From: Plenodomus lindquistii
Taxonomy: Eukaryota; Ascomycota; Dothideomycetes; Pleosporales; Leptosphaeriaceae
Assembly: GCA_025504975.1 (NCBI GenBank)
Contig: JANUWI010000002.1
Coordinates: 682,001 to 746,000 of the forward strand
Direction: 5' to 3'
DNA: 64,000 nt
Positions 43,214 through 54,002 of the stretch are shown here, piece after piece (position 1 is the stretch's first letter; the number at the start of each line of letters is the position of its first letter). The notes under the pieces were generated by a model. It was given only the letters and a program-made list of their open reading frames with translations, was not told the DNA's origin and did not search any database. A program made the position numbers and the translations under genes.

Positions 43214-43531
43214 ATGCCGGTACGCTCTCGCCCTGATGGCGTTGCCATACTCGAGTCGGCATTTGTCTAACATTCTGCAGTCCCATAAGTCATTCCGCAC
43301 CAAGCAGAAGCTTGCGCGTGCGCAGAAGCAGAACCGCCCCATTCCCCAGTGGATTCGCCTCAGGACCAACAACACCATCAGGTACGACTCGCCGCCGTCA
43401 TGTTCAGGGCACACGCATCAACAGCGATACCTCGAAAAGGCACATAGCACTATATACACGGGTGCTAACATGACTCCCACAGGTACAACGCCAAGCGACG
43501 ACACTGGCGCAAGACTCGTCTCGGTATCTAA
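43214..43531 (+). CDS. RPL39: 60S ribosomal protein eL39
   Basis: Three exons, 43214-43219 (only Met-Pro), 43281-43381 and 43483-43531, encode the complete 51-residue protein. The product starts MPSHKSFRTKQKLARAQKQN, continues RPIPQWIRLRTNNTIRYN and ends AKRRHWRKTRLGI. This is the standard length and sequence of eL39, a small basic protein lining the peptide exit tunnel of the large ribosomal subunit. Introns are 61 and 101 nt with GCTAACA or GTCTAACA branch signals. The 6-nt first exon is characteristic of this gene in fungi. Because of its size it does not appear as an open frame of its own, and longer ORFs in other frames cover it. Confidence 0.97.
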
Positions 43532-44043
43532 ACGACTCGCCTCTACACACCATCCCTCTCTCGGTTCCCGATTCTCGATTGCACCACTTTTTCATTTACG
43601 TCAAGCCATTACGAACGAGCGACAGCGGGAATTGCGCACATGGCGGGGAACGAGCAATCAGTCTTCTATGCGGGGAACTTTTTTCAATGAGGGATGCATC
43701 GAGTGGAATGGTGGCCATGTTTTCATCACCAGCCACTCTCACTCATGGCGCTTTGGGTCTGAAAAAGATATTTCGGGATCGGATCATGATGGTCTAGACT
43801 AGCAGCTGTCATGAATGAATGCAATTGCTTGGTCGAATGAACAATGATTGGCATTGCAAGTCGTGTGATGTCGTTTCGTCTAAACATATGTCCACCTGGT
43901 TTATCGAATACTCTGCAAGACATTCACTCCAAGCTGCATCTCCTCTTGCCTTATAAGCCAGTGCTGTGGAGCGATGCAACAACCTTGGCCAAACCAGGCA
44001 CGCAACTGTACGTTCAGACGTTCAGACGCCTCTTGTCATCTTT
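43532..44043. other. Convergent intergenic region RPL39 / NTA1
   Basis: These 512 nt hold the 3' regions of two converging genes. No ORF or RNA gene is supported. Confidence 0.4.
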
Positions 44044-44952
44044 CTACCGCGCACTTCTTACTTGGAACTTTGGTCGGTCAGCCAGGTTCACGACCAAACA
44101 CTTCTCCTCGCTCTTGCCCGCCGTCTCATACAGACTCACAATGCCCTTCTCAATCTTCATCACTGAGCTACTGCCCGCGTAGCAAACCCCCTTCTCCATG
44201 CCACACCGATTTGCCAATATGATGTACACGGGCTTATCCCCCAGCGCCTCCACAATCGGTTGAAATCTCTCTACCCAATACGCCACAGTCGCTACATCTG
44301 GCTGCCCAGGTTCCTGCGCAAGCTCCGTCGGTGTAAGATGACACAACCACGCCATGCTCACACAGATGATCGAACACTGCGCCTTGAGCGCTGTATTCGC
44401 AAACTCGTAATCTGACCACGGTGATGTGAACTTGTACGGATTGATATCCATGCATATCCCCAGCGTGACCTTCCCCAACGCTCCAAGCTCGCCTGCAAAG
44501 AACGGTTGATCCGGTGACTTGGCATCAGAAAGTGTGTGCGACTGTGATGCCGGACCCTCACTCGCCCACGTTTCATCCGTATAGTATAAGAAGCTCTTTC
44601 GATAATTCTGTAATATCTCTCCCGATGGAGAAACAGTGACTGTGCTATTATACTGCGTCCGTGGCGTGTCGCTATCTATGGTGATCTCCGGGTAGCCCAC
44701 GGTAACGTGACACTGGTAGTGCTTTGCAACTTGGATGGCCCATTGTGTTGAGACGCCTGATGTGGTGGGTTCAAGAAAAGGTTGGATTTCCTCTAGCGAG
44801 TGAAAGTTGTAGCCTGAGAAGGCAAGTTCGGGGAGGATGAGCCAATCAACATCAGAGGGCATTTGGGTGCGGGCGAGGAGGATATCGGCGCGGGCGATGT
44901 TGGACTGAACTTTGCCTACTTCCGGGGCGAATTGGAGACAGGCGACTTTCAT
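44044..44952 (-). CDS. NTA1: Protein N-terminal amidase (NTA1), nitrilase superfamily
   Basis: A single exon encodes 302 residues. The nitrilase catalytic triad is visible: Glu42 in LILPELAFSGYNF, Lys119 in LQNYRKSFLYYTDE and Cys167 in LGICMDINPYKF. The CMDINPYKF context is specific to N-terminal amidases. NTA1 deamidates N-terminal Asn and Gln to Asp and Glu, making them substrates for arginylation and the N-end-rule (Arg/N-degron) pathway. The length is shorter than the yeast protein but normal for filamentous fungi. No presequence is obvious. The gene diverges from COQ8. Confidence 0.92.
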   Translation of the reverse strand: MKVACLQFAPEVGKVQSNIARADILLARTQMPSDVDWLILPELAFSGYNFHSLEEIQPFLEPTTSGVSTQWAIQVAKHYQCHVTVGYPEITIDSDTPRTQYNSTVTVSPSGEILQNYRKSFLYYTDETWASEGPASQSHTLSDAKSPDQPFFAGELGALGKVTLGICMDINPYKFTSPWSDYEFANTALKAQCSIICVSMAWLCHLTPTELAQEPGQPDVATVAYWVERFQPIVEALGDKPVYIILANRCGMEKGVCYAGSSSVMKIEKGIVSLYETAGKSEEKCLVVNLADRPKFQVRSAR

Positions 44953-45558
44953 GGTGGGAAATTGGAAAGTTGGAGGTCCTGGATAAACGTTGGGTTGTAC
45001 GGTGACTTTCCTTGGTCAGGGCGATATCAGTCGGACCATGAAGGAAGACGGAGATGCCTGAAGAAGTAGAGGACTCTCGTCGGGCTCAAGTGTGTGTCTG
45101 AAGTTTGCTTAGACGAGAGTTCAGTTTGTCAACTTCCAAACGAGAGATTAGGCGTTCCCAATCGATAGTGCCGTGGTGCGTGGTGCGGGGATAAACACTG
45201 TAGATCAGATAATGGCCTCGGTCGGGGTAGCTGGTGATCTGAGCGATTGGCGGTCGCGATGTAGGAGTCGACAAGTAATTACGGTGATGTCAAACTCTCC
45301 CGCCGACAATTGATTGTCGCTATATTGGACAGACGTGAAGATGAAGGATAGACAGGTACACACGCTAAAGCAGGAACCCATGTCATTGAGTGGGCATGAA
45401 GCAACCAATCACGTGGGTGCCGGAATGAAGCTTAACTGCATGCAGCTATGACGCGCATAGATTTCGATGCCCTCACCAGAGAGTCCCGCGTCTGACATCT
45501 TGATCATACACAGTCCGTCATGATTGTTCGAACTCGGTAGCCTTCTAAATCGATCCCA
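44953..45558. promoter_or_regulatory. Divergent intergenic region NTA1 / COQ8
   Basis: These 606 nt between divergent start codons contain no supported gene and are presumed to hold both promoters. Confidence 0.4.
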
Positions 45559-48320
45559 ATGGCAGGCAGGCGCATTGTCGATGCAGCGAAGCTGTTCAAT
45601 GCCTCCAAGGCCATCGCTCAGAAGCATGTTGCGCTCCGCTCGAACCAATGGGATGCATACAGCAAGACCTCGACGTTAGCAAAGGCCGTCAAGAACCAGA
45701 CCGATCGCGTCACCCTCACAGCAGCGGCTGCAATTGCGCTCTCACAGCGATTCAGCGAAGAAGCTCCCGCTTACGCCAAGGCTGCAGCACAACGAGCGAC
45801 CGGCACGCAATACGAGACGATACCCAGGCGGGAGACTGTCCGGGCTGATACGCCGACAGAGGGCGTCAGGGAGGGACTGGAACAGGATCATCACTATGAC
45901 CGATCTGGGGCGACCACGGCTGCTGAACCTCCACCAGAGGGAGAGCTGGACATCAAGCAGGAGGACGCGCCTAGACGGCCCTTGCCGGATGGGACGATAC
46001 CCACGTCAGGGTTGACTTTGGAACAGGAAGAGAAGGGACGTGATACATTCTCTGAGCGACCGGTACCCGAGGCGCCAAAAGGACCACTGGAGCAAGACCA
46101 AGGTAGAACGACGAGTACAAGCAATGGAGGACTGCGGCCAAAGGAATCCACCGAGTCGACAATACCTATACCAGAACAATCAACTACATCCTCCTCACAA
46201 ACCGCCAAAGCTATCCCTGCGCATGCGAATGACGTACAGCACCCCCCTGTTTCCGCAAAAGTGGAGAAGCTTCAGGAGGGGCACGACCGTGATGTGTTCT
46301 ACTCAAGATCAGTCGAATCAAAGCCACCCACCACCTCTCAGCCTCAGACGCAGTTACCAGCGCATACCAGTACCAAGCAGGGAAGCGATAAGCATGTTGA
46401 TGACAGCCAACTCAACCAAGATGTATTTTACTCGCCCTTGAAATCAGAGCAGCAGCCAGAACAAGAGAAGGAGGACGAAATACCCGAAGGAATCAACACT
46501 GATGTCTTCCACTCGAGAAAGGTGGCAAGAATGCTTGGAAGTGATCCCTTTTCGAGAAAGGAGTATACCAAGCGACATGAATCCCGAAGGCATCCCCTCG
46601 ACGATCGAAAGGTATCGTCAGGCACCGGGAGACACCCATTAGATGATCGACCTCTGCCCCAGACAGATACCACGTCCAGCCTTGACGCCAGTCAGGAGTC
46701 CATGCCGAAATCGACCACTAACTCGGCTAAGGAGGCGCAGCCAGCTTCGACTACTAAGGAGATAGAGGATTTTGCATCTCAGCTCGCTCAAGATGCTCAA
46801 CTGAACGCTGCAGCCACCTCAGAAGTAAGCCAGCTCTACCATCTAATTCGAAGCATGCTGATTTGCTGACAGTCCTACTACAGCCACCCACCGACATAAG
46901 CTCTCAATCAGAAAAAACGCCCTATGCGTTGCGAGAATCAAGAGTACCATCATCACGATTTGGTCGGCTATGGCAGTACGCTGGGCTAGGAACCAGCATG
47001 GCTCTTGGAGCAGTCGGTGAGGGACTGAGGCGTGCGACGGGCAGCGCTGCGTCAACTACTGGCTCCCTCATGCTCAGCCCAGGTAACCTCGAGATCCTGG
47101 TAGCCAAGCTGTCACGTATGCGAGGTGCAGCTCTGAAGCTTGGACAGATGATCAGCTTTCAAGGTACGTAAAATCGAGCTGCGCACCCTACACATGGCAC
47201 TCACCGGTCAATAGACATCAAGATGCTTCCGCCAGCGATCCACGACGTCCTCCAAAGAGTTCAGGACAGCGCAGACTACATGCCCGCATCACAACGCAAC
47301 AAGGTGCTAGCCCAGAATCTTGGTGAAGATTGGCGTGATCTCTTCGAGTCGTTTGACGATGTGCCCATTGCCGCAGCTTCTATCGGACAAGTGCACAAAG
47401 CAGTACTCAAATCTACTGGTCGACCTGTAGCCGTCAAGATTCAGTATCCCGGCGTGGCCAACTCTATCGACTCCGATTTAAGTAACCTCTCTATCCTCTT
47501 GACAGCATCCCGCCTCCTACCCAAGGGCCTCTATCTCGACAAGACTATCGCCAACGCTCGTACCGAGCTTGGCTGGGAGTGTGACTATGTCCGCGAAGCC
47601 GAATCGCAGACTCGGTTCCGGGATTTTCTTCATGACGACACAGACGTCTTCACCGTCCCCAAGGTTTTTCCTGAAGCCTGTGGACCCACCGTTCTCACAG
47701 CAGAATTTATGCAAGGTACAGGCGTGACGAAGATTAAGACTCTCACACAAGACCAGCGCGATTGGATCGGCACACAAATCCTCCGGCTATGCCTGCGCGA
47801 GATTGTAGAGTTCAAGTTCATGCAAACGGACCCCAACTGGACAAACTTCCTCTACAACGCCTCAGCGCAGAAGATTGAGCTCCTAGATTTTGGTGCGAGT
47901 AGAGACTATCCGGACGAGTTTGTCGAGCCGTACGTCAAAGTCCTCATAGCCGCGTCCAAAGGCGACAAGCCTGCCATCCGCGACCTCTCACTTGAACTTG
48001 GCTATCTTACTGGTAGCGAAAGCCCTGCGATGCTGGAAGCACACATCCAATCTGTACTCACGCTTGCCGAGCCGTTCAGTGGAGCGGGTCCTGAGGTATA
48101 TGATTTTAGGGATCAGACGATCACTGATAGAGTGAGAGGCTTGATTCCCGTCATGATCAAGGAGAGACTAGCGCCTCCACCTGAAGAGACGTACAGTTTG
48201 CACAGAAAGCTGAGTGGTGCGTTCTTGCTGTGTGCGAAGTTGGGGAGTAGGGTCCCGTGTCGAGAGTTGTTCTCCAAGGCTGTGAAGACGTGGGAGGAGG
48301 GGAAGCAGCAGTTGAAGTAG
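45559..48320 (+). CDS. COQ8: Mitochondrial atypical kinase/ATPase COQ8 (ABC1/ADCK family)
   Basis: Three exons are inferred: 45559-46824, 46884-47163 and 47215-48320, giving 883 residues. The ABC1/UbiB core is in exons 2 and 3. It has the KxGQ motif (ALKLGQMISFQ, residues about 507-510), the Ala-rich loop VPIAAASIGQVHKA and the VAVKIQYPGV lysine. The family ExD region follows (TELGWECDYVREAE), then QTDPNWTNFLY and the metal-binding LLDFGASRDY. COQ8 supports assembly of the coenzyme Q biosynthetic complex on the matrix side of the inner membrane. The first 70 residues suit mitochondrial import. The 350-residue linker before the core is Pro/Thr/Glu-rich, disordered, and contains three repeats of Asp-Val-Phe-(Tyr/His)-Ser. 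Confidence 0.93.
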
Positions 48321-49351
48321 ACTTTGGCTGCAGGGACATGCGTCTTGTATTGTGTATGACTGTAAGATAAATGAACATAATCATGGAGGCGCATCCCGGA
48401 TTCCCTTGCATCGATTAGATGCTGGATGCTGTCTTGATATGTTGACATAGCCGCATAGAGCGCATAATCCCAGATGCTGATTAAAGCAGGTTATCGACAT
48501 GGACTTCACTCGCTCTCAGCGGCGGCAAAGTGTCCCGTCAAACACTCTAGGATCCTCAAGTACTCATACTAAGTAGTAGTATCGGAAAGGTTCAAAGTCA
48601 CGGGATCGCAGCAGCTCGGCTTGTCCAACCAGATCGTCCGTACAGTCGAAAACAGTGGGACCAGCCAATCAAACATCAGTGGCAAGTAACGTGACTTTGA
48701 ACCTACCCGGGCGCTTGAGTATGTTGAGCCTCCTCCTTGTGTGGCCGTGGGACTTATGTGCCCACGTACACTGACTAGAATGGACCTCGAGCAAGATCGT
48801 TGTAGACACAAAACTAAAGCTACTGCCAAGCACCGCAAATGTCACCATGAGTCCCCACTTGACAACTTTGAAACGCATGAGACGAACTTGCGCTCAGCGA
48901 TCAGCGGAGCATCGGTTATCTGAACCCTGTTGTAAGCCAGATCCTCGCCAAAGACGTGCATGGGCAGGCGTTAGCGGCCGACGGTGACGATCGCGCCCCA
49001 AGACATGAACCCCCTCCGCTTCGGCGAATCTGCGCGTCGCATCTTCGCATGCACCAGCGGCCCCACTACTCCAGGACAGACTATGTGTTTGAGAGTCTTG
49101 CGCATTGGAGTCGCTTTGTGATATCGACTTGGCGCGCAGGGAGTTTTTTTCATCTGAAGTTTGTTGAGATCCTATACTTGCCCTGCGCCGTACCGTACCA
49201 TACTGCTCTACCTGAAGACGCGGTAGATAAGACAAAGCTAAGCTTTGCGCAATTGCATTTCTGCAAGACTTGCCGGACCGAGTCTCCTCTGCCTTGCGAC
49301 ACGTAGGAACTGGCCGGTTTCTGCAAAGCTCTGCCAAAGGAAGAAGTAACA
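48321..49351. other. Intergenic region COQ8 / CDF transporter
   Basis: About 1 kb between two plus-strand genes. Minus-strand ORFs reach 171 codons but look like chance frames and match nothing known to me. The right end should contain the promoter and 5' UTR of the transporter. Confidence 0.4.
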
Positions 49352-51267
49352 ATGGTGGACCATCCGTCGCCCAAGTCGCCTGCCACAGGTTCCATGCCCC
49401 GATCTCCAAGTCTCCCGCGCATCGCTAGCTCCAAGCTGTTCCTTCCTGTCGCCGACTCATCCGCCCTCTCGACACGTGGACAGCATCTTCCCACGCTTCT
49501 GTCGCGTCGGCCATCGACTATTCGAAGCAATGAGCGCAGAGGAAGCGAGACTGATGAGGAGGATCTCGAGAGCTTCAGGCATAGTGGGCTGTCTATGCCA
49601 TATGATAGAGACACAGATCGCAGGAACAGTGCAGGCGCCCATGTCTTGAACACGCCCCAGATGAGGAGTCAGAGGCTGATTGGCAATTCCAATCCCAGAT
49701 ACAAGTGGTGAGTACTCACGCATACGTTATCGGCGACAAATGCTGATTGTCTTCGAGGGAGAGATACTTTAAGAGTGACGAGGAATTAAAGAGCATGGAT
49801 AAGCCAATGTAAGTGAAATGGCTGGGCGCATCTTGAACCATTACTAATCGATCCGCAGACGAGAATACTATGAGCGCAACAACCAACTCATCCAGCACTA
49901 CCTTTACATCGATCGCCTGCTCGACTCGTCCCTCCCACACAACTTGATCCAAGAATACACAAATCTCGAATCTGGCGCAGTCAAGATCCCAAAGACCATC
50001 ACTGAGGAATCTTCAGCTACCACGACGCCCATTCCAACCCCGGGGAACAGCACCCCAGGCATTGCTAGCGAGGCCGGAAGTTTGATTCCCTCCAGTCGCT
50101 CGTCTGATTATGGCACAAATGGCACCAATGGTACCAATGGCAGCGGCGCACCAAAAGCCAAGGTCAAGCGCACCCCAAAGAATCTCTACAAGGTTCCCGA
50201 AGTCGACGAGAATACGCCGCTCATCTCCCACGATGATGCAGTACACGACGAAGAAGACGATGAAAACTCGCTCAACAATGCCAAACTAAAAGAGTGGGTC
50301 CCCGAAGAAGACGAAGACACCGAATCTCCCATTGTCAAGCTAGCCCTCTACGTCAACCTCGCCGCCAACACCATCCTCCTCATCATGAAGATTGTCGTCG
50401 CTGTAATGACATCATCCCTCTCGGTCCTCGCCTCCCTCGTCGATGCAGCACTCGACTTCCTCTCCACCGCCATCGTCTGGTTCACAAGCTGGATGATTGC
50501 GCGACAGGACCGTTACGCCTACCCTGTTGGCCGTCGGCGCCTCGAGCCCATCGGCGTGCTCATCTTCTCCGTTATCATGATGACATCCTTCTTCCAAGTC
50601 GGCATTGAAGGTATCTCGCGACTCACCGGGTCCGACCACACCGTCGTGCAACTCACCATCCCCGCCGTCGCGATCATGGCCTGCACCGTCGTCATCAAAG
50701 GGCTCTGCTGGCTCTGGTGCCGCCTCATCCGCAATTCCTCCGTTCAAGCCCTGGCCCAAGATGCAATGACCGATGTCGTCTTCAACACTTTCTCCATTCT
50801 GTTCCCACTTCTGGGCTATTTTCTTAAGATCTGGTGGTTGGATTCCCTTGGGGGTATCCTGTTGTCTGCCTACGTGATTATCAACTGGAGTCGCACGTCT
50901 GCAGAGCACATCCGCAACCTCACAGGTGCCAGTGCGACAGCAGACGAAAGAAATATCCTGCTGTACATGACGATGCGGTTTGCAAAGTCCATCAAGAGGA
51001 TCCAGGGACTGCAGGCGTATCACGCGGGAGACAAGCTGAACGTTGAAGTCGACATTGTGGTCGACGAGCACATTAGTTTGAGGGATAGTCATGATCTGGG
51101 GGAGTCGTTGCAGTATGTTCTTGGTAAGTTGATATCCTCCGGTTCCAGAGTTGTAGGGATGCATTACTAACACGGTGATAGAAAGTGTGCCATATGTTGA
51201 TCGTGCGTTTGTGCATATCGATTACACGGATTATAACTTCCCAACGCATATGTCGCAGCAGGAGTAG
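49352..51267 (+). CDS. Cation diffusion facilitator, Mn-type
   Basis: Four exons are inferred: 49352-49707, 49758-49808, 49859-51123 and 51182-51267, giving 585 residues. The 51-nt second exon restores KWERYFKSDEELKSMDKPI, then REYYERNNQLIQHYLYIDRL, a conserved pre-domain block. A disordered acidic section with NGTNGTNGTNG follows. The membrane domain starts near residue 295. Metal-site residues are Asp331/Asp335 (LVDAALDFLS) and Asp437/Asp441 (AQDAMTDVVF). DxxxD in both helices is the pattern of the manganese-transporting CDF subgroup, whereas Zn types have HxxxD. The C-terminal cytoplasmic domain ends AFVHIDYTDYNFPTH. The likely role is export of Mn2+ from the cytosol into an organelle or out of the cell. 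Which membrane cannot be told from sequence. Confidence 0.9.
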
Positions 51268-52152
51268 AGGGGTATGTAAGATTGCTGTACGATATTTGAA
51301 GATTAAAGTGGATGTAAATAAGGCAACGTGATGCGGGAAAGCATACACTTAAAAGTAACTGAAGGTTTCAGTGGAGAGTAAAAGCTTAATCTGGTATTGA
51401 CGGCGAGGCCTGTACAGCACAACTATATAATGCATCATCTTGGTCATGTCAGGCTACGCTGGCGATGATCAAATCACTCTCTTGAATGGACTCATTGCAT
51501 GCAGGACTACCGCTCAATGTGATGTGTCTCTCACGTAGCAGAGAGATTAGTATGGTAACCTAGCAACTCTGAATTACATTATCAATCAATCTTTGAGTAG
51601 CTGATAGCAGCGCTTCGCTGCTTTCCTCTGCTACATGAAAACGTGTGTATTCCTTGTGATGGCTTTGCGGCAGTTTGTACGTGAGATTATGTCAGCCAAC
51701 CCCTGGTGACGATCCCCCCAGCCTCCGGAGCGGAGATTCAGGAGTCAATACCGACGTCGCGTTGCTGACCAGAGCTTCTTCTGCTTCGTCAGGGTACTCG
51801 CATAGTGGAGGATTCGTATATGGATATTTTTCAGGCCTTTTTTTCGAATTCCACCCTGCTCACAACTGGCTTGGGCAGCTGTCATCGCATGACAGGTGCC
51901 AACTCTGTACCAATCACTATCGTTCGTTCCATCCAGCGGCAAACATTTCTTTTGTCGCATCTCATAATCGTACGGAGGAGTATAATAGCGATAAGTTTTA
52001 TTTTTCAACACGTCATTGGCCCGGCAACCCTTTCATTGGTACCGATCCGAACCATTGGCGAGCGAGACGAGTGACCAACCGACTTTCCCAACGCCCAGCT
52101 ATCATCCAACACTTGAACACACATCGTGTAACATTTTGGCGTGCCACCTACC
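51268..52152. other. Intergenic region CDF / lysine-repeat gene
   Basis: These 885 nt contain no recognised gene. Short ORFs on both strands overlap. The right end should contain the promoter of the downstream gene. Confidence 0.4.
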
Positions 52153-53568
52153 ATGGCCACTTTTGCTCCCCCAGCCCGTAAAGGCGACTTCCTCTTCTCC
52201 TCCGTCCTCTACGCCGATGCCGGAAACTCCAATCACCATTCCCGCGCCAGCATCGCCGAGCTCGCCGCACTGTTGCGCCCGGAAGCCCCCAACCTCTACT
52301 CCAAGGGAAAGAAGCCGGATCTTGCGACCACGCCTGCAAAGGACCCTGCATGGCATTACTACTCCGCCCAGCTGATCCACTACGGTTTGCCTGTTACTAA
52401 GGACAAGAATGCAGCGAAAGTGAGGCTTTTGAACGCGATGAATCAATTCAAGCTGGAGGTTCCGCCATGGGTGTTGAGTCTAGAGAGCGACTTGAAGAAA
52501 GAGTGGGAAGCGGAGAATCGGAAGTTGAAGAAGGGCGCAGGCGTTGATAAAGCTCAGTCCTCGAAACCTGTGACTAACAAGAGCGCTGCTGCGCCGAAGG
52601 CTGTGGGAGCAAAAGCTGCCACAGCGAAAGCTACTCCCTCAAAGGTTGCGGCTGTCAAGGCTGCGACGCCGAAAGCTGCGGTTGGAAAGGGGGCGAAGAG
52701 TACTGTTGCGAAGGCGGGTGTCTCTCAGACGCAGAGTGCAAATAATCATGTCAATGTCACAGGTGATTAACATTTGTTCGAACGGTCGATATGCTACTTA
52801 CACATCACAGTGAATTTCGCGCTTCCTCCTGGCCTCGAACATCTTGCACAACAACCAAAGAAGCCAGCGGCAGGAAAGCGTAAACGCGATGACAAAGATG
52901 GCGATGATGCACCAGATGACACACCAAAGAAAGCCGCGAGAGTAAAGAAAGATCCCGTATCGAAGAAAGAACCCCCAGTCAAGAAAACACCAGCGCCCAA
53001 AAAAGAATCATCCACAACAAAGAAAGAACCAACAATTAAAAAGGACCCCATCGTCAAAAAACCACCCGCAGTCAAAAAAGAGCCCACCATAAAGAAAGCC
53101 CCCACACCAAAAAACCCCATCAAATCCGAAAACACAAACGACCACCTCCTCCTCACCGGCAACTACTCCATCTCCTGCCCCATCGCTGAATCCCTCCTCA
53201 TGGCCGAAAATCTCGACCTCTCCCTCGCTCTCGACACCTTCCGCCACATCTGGTGGGCCACGTTCCGCTGGGGCACCTGGGACGCCATTGTCCAAATGAA
53301 CCCCGGTCCAACCTCTACCAGCATGTTCGGGCAGTCACACACGCTTGGCTGGCGGCTCCGCGACCTGCACACCGGCGCGCTGGAGTTTGGACGCCGGTGC
53401 ACGGGGGATATTGTGTTCTTAAGGGATGGCTCATTTAGGGCTAGGTTGATTGGGTGGCCCGAGGTTGGGGTTGTGGAGTTTGAGGGAAGGAGGGAGGAGG
53501 GGCCGGTTTTGGAGGATGATTTGAGGGGGGAGTGGGAGGAGTTTGTGAAGGAGGCTTATGGGCGGTGA
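52153..53568 (+). CDS. Unknown fungal protein with lysine-rich repeats
   Basis: Two exons, 52153-52762 and 52811-53568, join in phase across a 48-nt intron and give 455 residues. The N-terminal 120 residues look folded (SIAELAALLRPEAPNLYSKG, AKVRLLNAMNQFKLEVPPWV). Then comes an Ala/Lys/Pro-rich stretch reminiscent of linker histone tails, and a second exon with tandem units of the form KKEP(T)IKK / KKxPxVKK. The C-terminal 130 residues are again folded-looking and Trp-rich (WWATFRWGTWDAIVQMNPG, GWRLRDLHTGALEFGRRC). I recognise a conserved fungal hypothetical family but no function. The basic linker suggests nuclear location or nucleic-acid binding; this is inference. Confidence 0.8.
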
Positions 53569-54002
53569 GGGGGTTGTGAGGTTAGGGGGTCAAGGGAGTG
53601 TGGGCGAAGATGCGTGTGTTTGTGCTTGGGATGTAAATGCAAAGATCAGTCAGATTGAAGTATCTTTTGGTAGTCGTGGCAATCAAGCGCTGGAAGGATA
53701 GGACCAGCAATACAGTGACATTGCCAAAATTCTAGCTGGGTTGATGGCAACTCGCCTCTCTTCGTTCCAGGGAGCTCGAAAGGCGGACCAATACGATGGG
53801 TTTTGTGTTGTCTTGGACAGTGTTAATATGTCGTACCAAGCGGCATCATCACGACACACTACCGCAACCATGCGTGAAGAGTTTCGTGTATATGTGTATT
53901 TTGCGTCAATAATTCTCACTTACAATGAAGCTCTACCATTGGCAGGCTGTAATTGAAGACCAGTGTCTTGGGAAGACGCGCATCGATTTAACCCACCGCA
54001 TC
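53569..54002. other. Convergent intergenic region
   Basis: These 434 nt separate two converging 3' ends. A short plus-strand ORF (53741-53956) has no recognisable family and is not called. Confidence 0.4.

Noticed and set aside
43047..43802. 251-codon plus-strand ORF across the RPL39 locus
   Set aside because: Only the spliced RPL39 reading gives known protein; the long frame reads through introns in other frames.
49150..49653. 167-codon minus-strand ORF
   Set aside because: It is antisense to the first exon of the CDF transporter and has no recognisable features.
50412..51173. 253-codon minus-strand ORF
   Set aside because: It is antisense to the transmembrane domain of the CDF transporter.
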